This document shows positions 16,109-23,401 of a stretch of DNA of 55,413 nucleotides, one piece after another. Origin of the DNA: Chloroflexota bacterium (GTDB taxonomy: Bacteria > Chloroflexota > Anaerolineae > Promineifilales > Promineifilaceae); the NCBI GenBank assembly GCA_014584575.1, contig JACTMP010000055.1, positions 1-55,413 of the forward strand. The letters are read 5' to 3'. Position 1 is the stretch's first letter; the number at the start of each line of letters is the position of its first letter. The translations under genes were made by a program, and so were the position numbers. The notes under the pieces were generated by a model, which worked only from the letters and a program-made list of their open reading frames with translations, ran no database searches and had not been told where the DNA came from.

Positions 16109-16684
16109 ATGCTCCAATCTACAACCAAGCAACCAATACCTATGATTGAAGAACACGAAGCGACCAGTGAAGTGGCCGAGATTTTTGACGCCGTGAAGCG
16201 GGATATGCAAATACTCACGGTGCCCAATATGATGAGAACATTGGGGATATCCCCGGCGGCTCTAGCCATCCACTGGGGAATGTATCAGGCTATGGTCGCT
16301 TATTTAACCCTTCCGCACTCATTGATGGCCATGATTGGCTACACTGTGGCGGAGTACAGTAATTGTGAATATTGCAGTGTGAATGGTGAATTATTTTGCC
16401 GTAATTTGGGAATTGATGAGGTCACCCTGGCACAAGTGGCCCGGGATTTAGGTAATGTGAACCCACAGCGGGTGCGGGTGATTCTTGAGTTTTCTGTGAA
16501 GATGGCCCATGATCCGAAGAGTATTACTCTCGAAGATTTTGATAGCATGCGCGAGTTTGGTGTCAGTGATGAGGAGATTTTGGAGATTGTATTGCTAGCA
16601 GCCCATGCTGTCAGTGCCGACATCATTGCCGATACCTTGAAGGTAACCGTGGAAACGGCCGTTTATGCTGCACTGGGTCGCTAA
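16109..16684 (+). CDS. AhpD-like / carboxymuconolactone decarboxylase-family protein
   Basis: 191 residues from ATG 16109. The CEYCSVNG motif (about 86-93) gives the AhpD dithiol, although the His of the classical CxxCxxxH is replaced by Asn-Gly; this weakens a classical peroxidase role. The fold is helical (VAEIFDAVKRDMQILTVPNMM, EILEIVLLAAHAVSADIIADTL). It is the second CMD-superfamily protein in the window, only distantly similar to the one at 11140. It lies between the broken ABM gene and the nitroreductase on the same strand and may act in redox turnover of the same substrate. Confidence 0.85.
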   Translation: MLQSTTKQPIPMIEEHEATSEVAEIFDAVKRDMQILTVPNMMRTLGISPAALAIHWGMYQAMVAYLTLPHSLMAMIGYTVAEYSNCEYCSVNGELFCRNLGIDEVTLAQVARDLGNVNPQRVRVILEFSVKMAHDPKSITLEDFDSMREFGVSDEEILEIVLLAAHAVSADIIADTLKVTVETAVYAALGR

Positions 16685-16773
16685 TTGGTTCCTCCTTGTA
16701 CGAGCCAAAATGTCTGGATGGAAAATGAAGGTCTGTTCGAGATCACGCAAGAGTAACATGCAAGGGATAGAAA

Positions 16774-17427
16774 ATGCCAGCGCTAGAAGGGATGTCGTTT
16801 GATCACGTTCTTCTGACGACGCGAGCGGTGCGCAAGCGGCTCGATCTGCACCGGTCGGTCGAGATGGAAGTTCTGCGTGAGTGCTTCGAGCTGGCCCAGC
16901 AAGCGCCAACGCAGTCAGATACGCAGGGCTTTCATTTCATTGTCGTGACAGACAGGGCGCAAAGAGAGGCGTTAGGTGACTTGTTTCGGCGAGGACATGC
17001 GATTTATAAGAGTTTGCCTGATGGTGTGTACGGCCTCAAACACAGCGAGTTGAAGCAGGAAGCGACGCGGTTGCGGATCATGAACTCTCTTGAGTACCTG
17101 GCCGATCACATGCACGAGGTGCCTGTCCATGTCGTTCCCTGTATTGTCGGATCGACAGCGGGGAAGCCGCCTGCGGGCATTTCAGCCCTGATGGGATCGG
17201 TGATTCCGGCGGCATGGAGCTTCATGCTGGCCGCCCGTTCGAGAGGGTTGGGAACTTGCTGGACGAATCTGCATTTGCTCCTGGCAGAGGAGGCAGATGA
17301 GGTGTTAGGACTGCCGGTGGGCGTGATGCAAGTCGCGCTGATCCCAACGGCATACACAATCGGGCTAGAGTTTCAGCCGGCGCATCGTCGCCCATTGGAC
17401 GAAATCCTTCATCAGGATCGTTGGTGA
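16774..17427 (+). CDS. Nitroreductase-family protein (FMN-dependent)
   Basis: 217 residues with the nitroreductase fold: an N-terminal TTRAVRKRLDL with the FMN-phosphate Arg pair, ECFELAQQAPTQSDTQGFHFIVV, central AAWSFMLAARSRGLGTCWTNL, and the C-terminal GLPVGVMQVALIPTAYT. Such enzymes reduce nitroaromatics to hydroxylamines or reduce quinones with NAD(P)H. ATG 16774 has AAGGGA seven bases upstream. With the hydroxylaminobenzene mutase-like gene at 17958, the two consecutive steps of partial reductive nitroarene metabolism would be covered. Confidence 0.92.
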   Translation: MPALEGMSFDHVLLTTRAVRKRLDLHRSVEMEVLRECFELAQQAPTQSDTQGFHFIVVTDRAQREALGDLFRRGHAIYKSLPDGVYGLKHSELKQEATRLRIMNSLEYLADHMHEVPVHVVPCIVGSTAGKPPAGISALMGSVIPAAWSFMLAARSRGLGTCWTNLHLLLAEEADEVLGLPVGVMQVALIPTAYTIGLEFQPAHRRPLDEILHQDRW

Positions 17428-17450
17428 GATAGTTGTCTAAGGGAGAAGTC

Positions 17451-17888
17451 ATGAACAAGCCAAACCAGGCGATTACAGGGATTGCTGAAATAGCATTGCG
17501 TGTCCACGACCTTGATCTGATGAGAAGATTTTACGAACAAGTGATAGGTCTTGAACTGCTACGAGAAATCAAAGATAGCAATGGCACGATAATATTTTAT
17601 GCCGTCGGGGCAGGGAATGACCACCTGGCGCTTTTTGAAGAGAAATGGATAGCCTGGTTCACGCGAGATAAATCCCCTCAAGTTGATCCGAAGCTAACTA
17701 CCCTTTCTCATTTTGCAATCAGGATTGCCCTGGATGATTTTGAGTCTGAAAAGAAACGGATAGAGCAGCTCGGCATTGAGATCGTACACTCAAATACATC
17801 GAGTTGGCTGCATTGTCGGATGTTTTACTTTTTCGATCCCGAAGGGAACTTGATCGAGTTCAATAGTCTCGATGAGAGTTTACGGTAA
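17451..17888 (+). CDS. VOC-family (glyoxalase/dioxygenase superfamily) protein
   Basis: 145 residues, one pair of beta-alpha-beta-beta-beta units: ITGIAEIALRVHDLDLMRRFYEQVIGLELL and LTTLSHFAIRIALDDFESEKKRIEQLGIEI, ending with FYFFDPEGNLIEFN. The metal Glu in the last strand (IEFN) and His in SHFAIRI are present; the first-strand ligand is Glu/Ala-like, so metal binding is uncertain. Possible roles are ring-cleavage dioxygenase, glyoxalase or resistance binding protein. ATG 17451 has GGGAG nine bases upstream; an in-frame TTG at 17433 is less likely. Confidence 0.88.
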   Translation: MNKPNQAITGIAEIALRVHDLDLMRRFYEQVIGLELLREIKDSNGTIIFYAVGAGNDHLALFEEKWIAWFTRDKSPQVDPKLTTLSHFAIRIALDDFESEKKRIEQLGIEIVHSNTSSWLHCRMFYFFDPEGNLIEFNSLDESLR

Positions 17889-17957
17889 AACTCGGACTCT
17901 ACAACGACCCTTGGATCGTTCTTGCCATTCATCTACTACTAAATCAAGGAGATCGCG

Positions 17958-18374
17958 ATGGAAATCACAAATCCGGACACCTTCCTGGTTCGAGCAGGGT
18001 TCGTCCTTTTCCTGCTCGCACTGCTCACAGGGTTTTTCATCCCGGTGCTTCTCAACAAGAAGATGGGCCTCGCCGCTCACGTCACCGGCATCATGAACGC
18101 GCTCGTGTTGATAGCGCTCGGTCTCGCCTGGGGACTGCTCACGGTTAGCTCACTGCAAGCCAATCTCATCCGGGGCGCCTTTCTTTATGGCACATACGCT
18201 AACTGGGTTGCTTCCTGCCTTGCGGCCGCCTGGGGAACGAGTCGCCGGACGCCTCTGGCAGGCGCCGGGTATAGCGCCGCGCCGTGGAAGGAGGCGGTAG
18301 TGGAGGTGCTTTTGGTATCGCTCGGCCTGGCGATGCTAGCGGGGGGGGGCCTGGTGGTCTACGCGCTTCGCTAA
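17958..18374 (+). CDS. Hydroxylaminobenzene mutase-like four-helix membrane protein
   Basis: 138 residues with four predicted membrane helices (about 10-30, 45-65, 75-97, 112-135). The loop KMGLAAHVTGIMNAL and the later YGTYANWVASCLAAAWGTS with TPLAGAG match what I know of HabA/HabB-type mutases, which convert hydroxylaminobenzene to 2-aminophenol. This is family recognition from memory, not a search. AAGGAG precedes ATG by seven bases. It follows a nitroreductase and a VOC protein, which supports the pathway reading. A simple unknown membrane protein is the alternative. Confidence 0.72.
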   Translation: MEITNPDTFLVRAGFVLFLLALLTGFFIPVLLNKKMGLAAHVTGIMNALVLIALGLAWGLLTVSSLQANLIRGAFLYGTYANWVASCLAAAWGTSRRTPLAGAGYSAAPWKEAVVEVLLVSLGLAMLAGGGLVVYALR

Positions 18375-18422
18375 AAGCAAACTGCCCTGTAGCCCACACT
18401 TTGTGAGGATGTGGAGGAACGT

Positions 18423-18734
18423 ATGTCAATAGAAAATGAAGCAGCTATCAAAGTAATTGTCGAACTTCAGGCCAAACCTGGCATGCGGGCGGCGCTCATG
18501 AGTCTGCTAGAAAGCGTGTTGGCGGAACATGGGCCGGACCAGCGTGGTTTTTTAGGCAGCACGTGTTATGAGGTGCTCGACAACCCCAACATCGTGGTGG
18601 AGATTGCCGATTGGGAATCGGCCGGGGCGCGGGCGGAGGCGATGCAGCAGGTGATGGCCAGCGGCGCTTACGCGCCTCTGTCAGAGTTGTTAGCCGCGCC
18701 CGTCAGGGCCACAGTCATCCGGCAGCTTCCCTGA
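18423..18734 (+). CDS. Antibiotic biosynthesis monooxygenase (ABM) domain protein
   Basis: 103 residues: AAIKVIVELQAKPGMRAAL, HGPDQRGFLGST, NIVVEIADWESAGARAEAMQQ and APLSELLAAPVRATVIRQLP. A dimeric ferredoxin-like fold, usually a cofactor-free oxygenase or quinone monooxygenase. It is the intact twin of the amber-interrupted copy at 15679, so the block underwent a gene duplication. ATG 18423 is supported by GGAGG; the upstream GTG is inside that ribosome site. Confidence 0.88.
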   Translation: MSIENEAAIKVIVELQAKPGMRAALMSLLESVLAEHGPDQRGFLGSTCYEVLDNPNIVVEIADWESAGARAEAMQQVMASGAYAPLSELLAAPVRATVIRQLP

Positions 18735-18755
18735 CGGGCAAGAGGAGGGTTTCTG

Positions 18756-19115
18756 TTGAAAAAGCTACGGCCGTTTATCATCTTCCCCCTTCTTCTTCTC
18801 ATCCTGACCTGGCTGCTGGCTGCCTGTGGCCGCACCGCGCCCAACGAAGCGACCATCACCATCAAAGAGATGGCCTTCACACAAAGTGAAGTTACCGTCA
18901 AAGCCGGGCAGCCCGTCACCCTGCGCCTGGTCAACCGGGATGGCTATACCCACGCCTTCGATATGGACGCATTCGACATTCACACGTCGCTGGCGGCCAA
19001 TGAAACGGCCGTGTTGCGTTTTACGCCAGAGGAAACCGGCCGTTACCCCTTTTATTGCAGTTCACCCGGCCACGAGATGGCCGGTATGGTTGGCACATTA
19101 ATTGTAGAACCGTAG
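18756..19115 (+). CDS. Cupredoxin-domain lipoprotein
   Basis: 119 residues with lipobox LLAAC (Cys about 24) and a plastocyanin-like cupredoxin domain: AFTQSEVTVKAGQPVTLRLVN, then His in YTHAF and the C-terminal YCSSPGHEMAGMVG, which supplies Cys, His and Met for a type 1 copper site. It is an electron-transfer protein outside the membrane. The start is TTG 18756 with GGAGG upstream. It is followed by a cytochrome c gene, so the pair could pass electrons. The gene ends in CCG TAG before a heptamer-like repeat. Confidence 0.9.
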   Translation: MKKLRPFIIFPLLLLILTWLLAACGRTAPNEATITIKEMAFTQSEVTVKAGQPVTLRLVNRDGYTHAFDMDAFDIHTSLAANETAVLRFTPEETGRYPFYCSSPGHEMAGMVGTLIVEP

Positions 19116-19184
19116 GACACGGATTCGCGGAATTGGCGGATCAAGCCGGGCAAAATCCGTTAATCCGGCACATCCGTGTTCTGC
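19116..19184. repeat. Heptamer-word hairpin, CACGGAT/ATCCGTG family
   Basis: Left words CACGGAT, GCGGAAT, GGCGGAT face right words ATCCGTT, ATCCGGC, ATCCGTG, so the outer GACACGGAT pairs with ATCCGTGTTC. It lies between the cupredoxin and cytochrome c genes and resembles GCGGAT words at 4566-4598. Confidence 0.7.
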
Positions 19185-19199
19185 AACAGGAGAGAAAAC

Positions 19200-20180
19200 A
19201 TGGTTGGTAACATCCTTGTTTTATTGGTAGTCATTGGTTTGACTGCGCTATTTGGCTGGCTGACCTACCGGGCGGTACGAGTCAAAAAGCTGTGGGTGAA
19301 GATTGTGGGCGGATTGGGGGCAGGGCTGCTGACGTTGATTTTTACGGCCGTTGCCTTCTTTGGCGGCAAAGGTGTCAGCGCCATGTATTTCCCCGGCGCC
19401 CCGCCCGCGCCCGATCTGACGGTAGCGGGCACGCCGGAGCAAATCGCTCGCGGCGAATACCTGGTGACGATTGCCTGTATGGGTTGTCACAGCCAGGTAG
19501 GGGCCGATGGCGCTCCTTCGCGGCAGCACCCGCTCAGCGGCGGCTGGAATCTTCCCGAATATGACGGCTTTGGTTTTATTGGCGACATGGTGACAGAGAA
19601 TCTGACGCCGGGTGGCAAACTGGCGGGCTATAGCGATGGTGAACTGTTCCGCGTGCTGCGCTACAGTGTGAATCAACAGGGGCATACCGTGGGCGTGATG
19701 TCCTTCATGCCCTACCGGGAAATGAGCAACGAGGATACGGAGGCGATTATTGCCTACCTGCGTTCGCTGCCGTCTACGCCAACCACCGGCCCAACCGGAG
19801 ACAAATTGAATTTTCTCGGCGTGATCATGTTGGGCGCCGGTATGTTTGGCGAACCGCCCCCGCCTGCACCGACCGTTGTCACCGCACCGCCGCAGGGAGT
19901 GACGGCCGAATACGGCAAGTACGTGGCTACTTTTGGCGAATGTCGCGGCTGCCATGGGCCAAATATGACCGGTTCGCCGGCCACGTCGGTCAGCCCGGCT
20001 GTGCCTAACCCACGGCCGTTTGTCAGCACGCTCACCCTGGAACAGTTTACGGCCATGTTGCGCAGCGGCGTCAAGCCAGACGGCCAACCCTTCCCGGCGA
20101 CAATGCCCTGGGAAAACGCCTCGAACATGAATGATGATGACCTGGCCGCGCTGTACGCCTATATGACGACACAACCCTGA
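19200..20180 (+). CDS. Membrane-anchored dihaem cytochrome c
   Basis: 326 residues from ATG 19200 (AGGAGAG upstream). Two N-terminal hydrophobic helices (about 4-24 and 36-60) serve as anchor. Two cytochrome c domains carry CMGCH (about 94-98) and CRGCH (about 249-253), with axial-Met candidates in the SFMPY and ATMPW segments. Both match the thiosulfate dehydrogenase/alcohol dehydrogenase-type class I cytochromes. It acts outside the membrane in electron transfer, probably with the cupredoxin upstream. Confidence 0.92.
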   Translation: MVGNILVLLVVIGLTALFGWLTYRAVRVKKLWVKIVGGLGAGLLTLIFTAVAFFGGKGVSAMYFPGAPPAPDLTVAGTPEQIARGEYLVTIACMGCHSQVGADGAPSRQHPLSGGWNLPEYDGFGFIGDMVTENLTPGGKLAGYSDGELFRVLRYSVNQQGHTVGVMSFMPYREMSNEDTEAIIAYLRSLPSTPTTGPTGDKLNFLGVIMLGAGMFGEPPPPAPTVVTAPPQGVTAEYGKYVATFGECRGCHGPNMTGSPATSVSPAVPNPRPFVSTLTLEQFTAMLRSGVKPDGQPFPATMPWENASNMNDDDLAALYAYMTTQP

Positions 20181-20212
20181 TTTAGAATCCAACACAAAAA
20201 GGAGAAATTAAA

Positions 20213-20704
20213 ATGTCTGCTATTGCAAGTAAGCCCCTTGATACCCGCAGTTCACTGCTTCGTTCCATTGTCCTCGGCGGAATGTTTATCTTTATCATCC
20301 AAATCATTCACCAAGGGATTGTTGTTACGCTCATTCAAAAAACGCCGTTTATTTTGATATGGCAATATATCGCCAGCGGCATAGTGGGCGAGGCTGCTTT
20401 CGCGGGTGGTATGGCCACCGCCTGGCTGGGGTTGTTCTTTCATTTGATCATATCGTTTGTCATTGCTGCTGTTTTCATCCTGGCCGCTGACCGCATTCCG
20501 CTTTTGCGTCGTCATGTTATCGTCGGCTCGCTCCTGTATGGATTTGGCGTTTTCATTGTTATGAATATGATTGTCACACCGCTCAGTGCGGCGCCGCCGA
20601 TACCGGCGCCAGCCATGCCGTGGCTCATCGAGGCAATCTTAGAACATGTCCTACTTGTGGGATTACCATTAGGAATCATTGTGCGGCGCAATGGTAACAT
20701 CTGA
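20213..20704 (+). CDS. Four-helix membrane protein, unknown
   Basis: 163 residues with four predicted transmembrane helices (about 18-42, 60-95 region, 105-122, 140-158). Pro/Ala-rich loop SAAPPIPAPAMPW lies between helices 3 and 4. I do not recognise the family. AAGGAG lies upstream of the ATG. It follows the cytochrome c gene by 32 bp and precedes an SRPBCC gene, so all three are probably co-transcribed. Confidence 0.75.
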   Translation: MSAIASKPLDTRSSLLRSIVLGGMFIFIIQIIHQGIVVTLIQKTPFILIWQYIASGIVGEAAFAGGMATAWLGLFFHLIISFVIAAVFILAADRIPLLRRHVIVGSLLYGFGVFIVMNMIVTPLSAAPPIPAPAMPWLIEAILEHVLLVGLPLGIIVRRNGNI

Positions 20705-20732
20705 ATATAATGTTGGGAGGAATTGGTGATAT

Positions 20733-21200
20733 ATGGCGCATGGTGTGGTGAGCGAGATTGTTCCGGCGTCTTGTGAGGCGGTGTTTGACCTGGTGCATGA
20801 TTACGGCCGTCGCCTGGAATGGGACACCCTCTTGCAAGCCGCCTATCTCGATGATGGTTTTACGGCCGTAGACCTGGGCACCACCACCGTCTGTGTGGGC
20901 CGCCGCTCGTTGGGGGGCATTGCCCTGAAGACGGTGTATATATCGTGGCAACGGCCGTCCGTCGCCGCCGTCAAAATGGTCAACAATCCCCCCTTCTTCC
21001 AAACCTGGGCCGCCTCCATTCGCCATGAAGCCATTGACCAGGACAGTTCGCGCATTACCTACAAGTTCCACTTCACCGCCCGGCCGCGTTTCCTACGATT
21101 TATCCTGGAGCCGGTGATGCAGCAACTTTTCCTCTGGGAAACGTGCAAACGGCTGCGGGCGCTCAAGGCAATTCTCAATTTACCGAGAGCCGGCGATTAA
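20733..21200 (+). CDS. SRPBCC (START-like) superfamily protein
   Basis: 155 residues. EIVPASCEAVFDLVHDYGRRLEWD is the standard start of polyketide cyclase/dehydrase-like SRPBCC proteins, with central GIALKTVYISWQRP and the long C-terminal helix (RFILEPVMQQLFLWETCKRLRALK). They bind hydrophobic small molecules. The stop TAA lies within GGCGATTAAAATCGC, the beginning of the right-hand composite repeat, so the repeat abuts the gene end. It is the last gene of the accessory block. Confidence 0.82.
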   Translation: MAHGVVSEIVPASCEAVFDLVHDYGRRLEWDTLLQAAYLDDGFTAVDLGTTTVCVGRRSLGGIALKTVYISWQRPSVAAVKMVNNPPFFQTWAASIRHEAIDQDSSRITYKFHFTARPRFLRFILEPVMQQLFLWETCKRLRALKAILNLPRAGD

Positions 21201-21325
21201 AATCGCGCCTACACAAAGCAAAGCCCACCTTCGTGGGCTGGGCGCCAGTCGGCGAAGGCCGACTTTGCCTCTTGTTGAGCCTGCACTGAGCCTGTCGAAG
21301 TGTGCAGATTTATCTGCCGCCGCCA
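21187..21325. repeat. Composite repeat, right copy of an inverted pair
   Basis: Palindromic modules in order: GGCGATTAAAATCGC, GCCCACCTTCGTGGGC, AGTCGGCGAAGGCCGACT, then TGAGCCTGCACTGAGCCTG and GCAGATTTATCTGC. It is the inverse of 11827-11990. With it, the 9.2-kb accessory block is bracketed by inverted copies. The 307-bp space 21201-21507 holds this repeat and two further hairpins; no gene is seen. Confidence 0.85.
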
Positions 21326-21372
21326 GCCAAATTGAGAATTGCTGGGGCGCTCAAGGCATTTTTCTCGTGGAA

Positions 21373-21422
21373 AAGACATCCGATTTCGGCAACCAAACGT
21401 TGCTTGCGAAATCGGATGTCTT
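21373..21422. repeat. Long inverted repeat (hairpin)
   Basis: AAGACATCCGATTTCG pairs perfectly with CGAAATCGGATGTCTT over 16 bp, with an inner GCAAC/GTTGC stem in the loop. It lies between convergent SRPBCC and DUF4956 genes and could end transcription from either side. Confidence 0.7.
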
Positions 21423-21429
21423 GAGGACC

Positions 21430-21480
21430 GAGAGATTGAGAGATTGCCAATCTCTCAATCTCCTAATCTCCTAATCTCAA
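21430..21480. repeat. Heptamer-word hairpin, GAGATTG family
   Basis: GAGATTGAGAGATTG faces CAATCTCTCAATCTC, followed by two further TAATCTC words without partners. It lies downstream of the DUF4956 stop on the minus strand. Confidence 0.8.
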
Positions 21481-21507
21481 ATCGGGAAGTAACTTTTTGG
21501 TGCTTAC

Positions 21508-22152
21508 TCAGTCGTCATCGCCGGGGTAACGGCCGTTGGCCGCAAATGCTTCTAACATGCCGACAGCGTCGGTTTGGGTGTCGGGCTGGTCGTAGTAAAT
21601 TTTGATTTCGGCCGTGTCACGCAGGAAATTGATGTCGCCCACTTCGCACCGTTTGACGGGCAGGCCGGTGCGTTCGCGCAAATCGGCCAGCAGCAGGGGA
21701 TAGTTTTCCGGTTTGATCAGCTCAATGCGTTCATACGTCAGCCGCCGTGACGCCTCATAGCGGAAGCCCCAGCCCTGTTCCAGGAAGGTGAGGACGCTGA
21801 TCACGGCCGTGTTCGCCACCAACAGATACGCCCAATCGGCGTCACTCATCAACACCGAATTCAAAATAGGCAGGGCAATGACCACAAACAGGTAGGTCAT
21901 TTCCCGCGGCGGCATGGGGTCGGTGCGGTAGCGCAGCAGCGAGAAGAGGCCAAACAGCCCAAAACCAACGCCGACGCTCAACTCAATGCTGGTGAGCGCG
22001 CTCATAATGAAGTAGATGGTGGTGTTGAAGGCGACGAAAGTGAAAACGTAGTTTTTGTTTTGTTTCACCGGGTAATAAATGAAGCGCACAATGATCAGCG
22101 CCACCGCCAGGTTAAACACAAAGCCAATAAGTAAATTAGTGAGTGTAGGCAT
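21508..22152 (-). CDS. DUF4956 membrane protein (polyphosphate-associated)
   Basis: 214 residues with about four transmembrane helices in the first 125 residues, the typical GFGLFGLFSLLRYRTDPMPPREMTYLF loop and a soluble C-terminal domain. This is the DUF4956 family, commonly next to VTC-domain polyphosphate polymerases. Its start overlaps the VTC gene end by 17 bp, which supports joint translation and a joint role, perhaps placing polyphosphate synthesis at the membrane. Confidence 0.92.
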   Translation of the reverse strand: MPTLTNLLIGFVFNLAVALIIVRFIYYPVKQNKNYVFTFVAFNTTIYFIMSALTSIELSVGVGFGLFGLFSLLRYRTDPMPPREMTYLFVVIALPILNSVLMSDADWAYLLVANTAVISVLTFLEQGWGFRYEASRRLTYERIELIKPENYPLLLADLRERTGLPVKRCEVGDINFLRDTAEIKIYYDQPDTQTDAVGMLEAFAANGRYPGDDD

Positions 22153-23005
22153 GGTTTCCTCCAGACAATAGTTTTTGAACGAGCAGCAATTGTCGTTTGA
22201 AATTGTTGTGTTTCAAATGTGGGTAGAGCAGCGCCACACCCAAACAGTATTTGCTAAACGAGGTGGGATGGGCATGCCCGGCGCGAATTTCCCGGATGAA
22301 ATCGGAATTGGTCGAAAACCCATCTTGTTTCACTTCCGCTACCGCCACACCGGGCAATGTGACCCGCCGCTGTTCCACATAAAAAGCCAGGTCAAAATCA
22401 ATGGTCAGGCGTTCTGGCCTGGCCGTGCTGACCAGGGTGAGGCGAGTAAAGCTGTTCCACAGGGCAGGGCGCAAATCGGCCGGGTCATAGGGGTAGTGGT
22501 GGTGCAGGAACACGGCCGTGTCCCGTCCCATTTTTGTCACCATCTGTGGCGTTTGCAGCCGGTCTTTCACCGTGCGCTTCTTTTTTGTCTTGTGTTTGAC
22601 TTCAAAAAAGGCCAGGTCAGACTCCACATAGGTACGGGCGCGCACTTTGTAGCGTTCGGCGGCGCCGACATGGTGGCGGTGGTACAGGGCAAAATCGGGC
22701 GTATCAAAGTAGAGTGTCTGGTAATGGTTCAGCCGTATCCCATTCACTTCTAATACCCGGTAGGCGCTGCTCAGGTCGGCCAATGCCGCCAGCAAATCGC
22801 CGGTCGCCAGCACAAATTTGGTATCGGTGCGGTTCAGCAGGGCCACATCGGCCATTTCCGCCAGGCTGATGGGCCGGAAGCGCCCGACGAGGGCGTGGGC
22901 GGGGGCGACGCCGGTACCGAGTGCCGCAGCAGTGGTCGTCCCTGCCATCTGCACGGCCCACGGTTGCATGTTGTGTGGTGTGGGTATTGCTGTCGTGTCC
23001 ATCAA
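22136..23005 (-). CDS. VTC-domain polyphosphate polymerase-like protein
   Basis: 289 residues with the tunnel-fold VTC domain: RTDTKFVL, LYFDTPDFALY, YKVRARTYV, FFEVKHKTKKKRTVKDR, LTIDFDLAFY, VAVAEVKQD and SFSKYCLGVALL. The basic residues that bind nucleotide and polyphosphate and the acidic metal ligands are in place, so synthesis of polyphosphate from ATP is likely. The N-terminal ~35 residues are an extra Ala/Thr-rich stretch. It is first in a two-gene unit with DUF4956. Confidence 0.9.
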   Translation of the reverse strand: MMDTTAIPTPHNMQPWAVQMAGTTTAAALGTGVAPAHALVGRFRPISLAEMADVALLNRTDTKFVLATGDLLAALADLSSAYRVLEVNGIRLNHYQTLYFDTPDFALYHRHHVGAAERYKVRARTYVESDLAFFEVKHKTKKKRTVKDRLQTPQMVTKMGRDTAVFLHHHYPYDPADLRPALWNSFTRLTLVSTARPERLTIDFDLAFYVEQRRVTLPGVAVAEVKQDGFSTNSDFIREIRAGHAHPTSFSKYCLGVALLYPHLKHNNFKRQLLLVQKLLSGGNHAYTH

Positions 23006-23187
23006 AATCCATCCTCTTGGTTAAGATTTCAGGGGCGACCCACTTTTCACTTTTAGAAGTAGGTCGCACCTGTGTGCCCTAATTTAGCCGCTGATTGTTC
23101 AGAAAAAGTTAAGGAACAATTGGCATAAGATTCAGGTTGAGGGAACGGCCGTGACAGGTAAAATATGCCTGTTGGAGGATTATGCTG

Positions 23188-23385
23188 ATGACAACAAATT
23201 GTCCCAAATGCAATGGTGAGATGGATGAGGGGCGGGCATCAACCGGCGAAGAAATCCGTTATGTTTCTAACCGACAAACCGGTATGATGCGCACCGCCAC
23301 CCTGGTACGACGCGCACGCGCCTGCTTAACCTGTGGTTACGTGGAGTTATTCCTGGACCCGGCAGAGTTGAAGAAAAAGATTTAG
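23188..23385 (+). CDS. Small zinc-ribbon protein
   Basis: 65 residues from ATG 23188 (GGAGG nine bases upstream; ATG 23182 is too close to it). Two knuckles, CPKCNG and CLTCGY, can bind one zinc. This nucleic acid-binding-like type is frequent as stand-alone small proteins of unknown role. It is divergent from the VTC gene and convergent with the S41 protease gene. Confidence 0.8.
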   Translation: MTTNCPKCNGEMDEGRASTGEEIRYVSNRQTGMMRTATLVRRARACLTCGYVELFLDPAELKKKI

Positions 23386-23401
23386 CCCCGTTTACCGCCC
23401 C

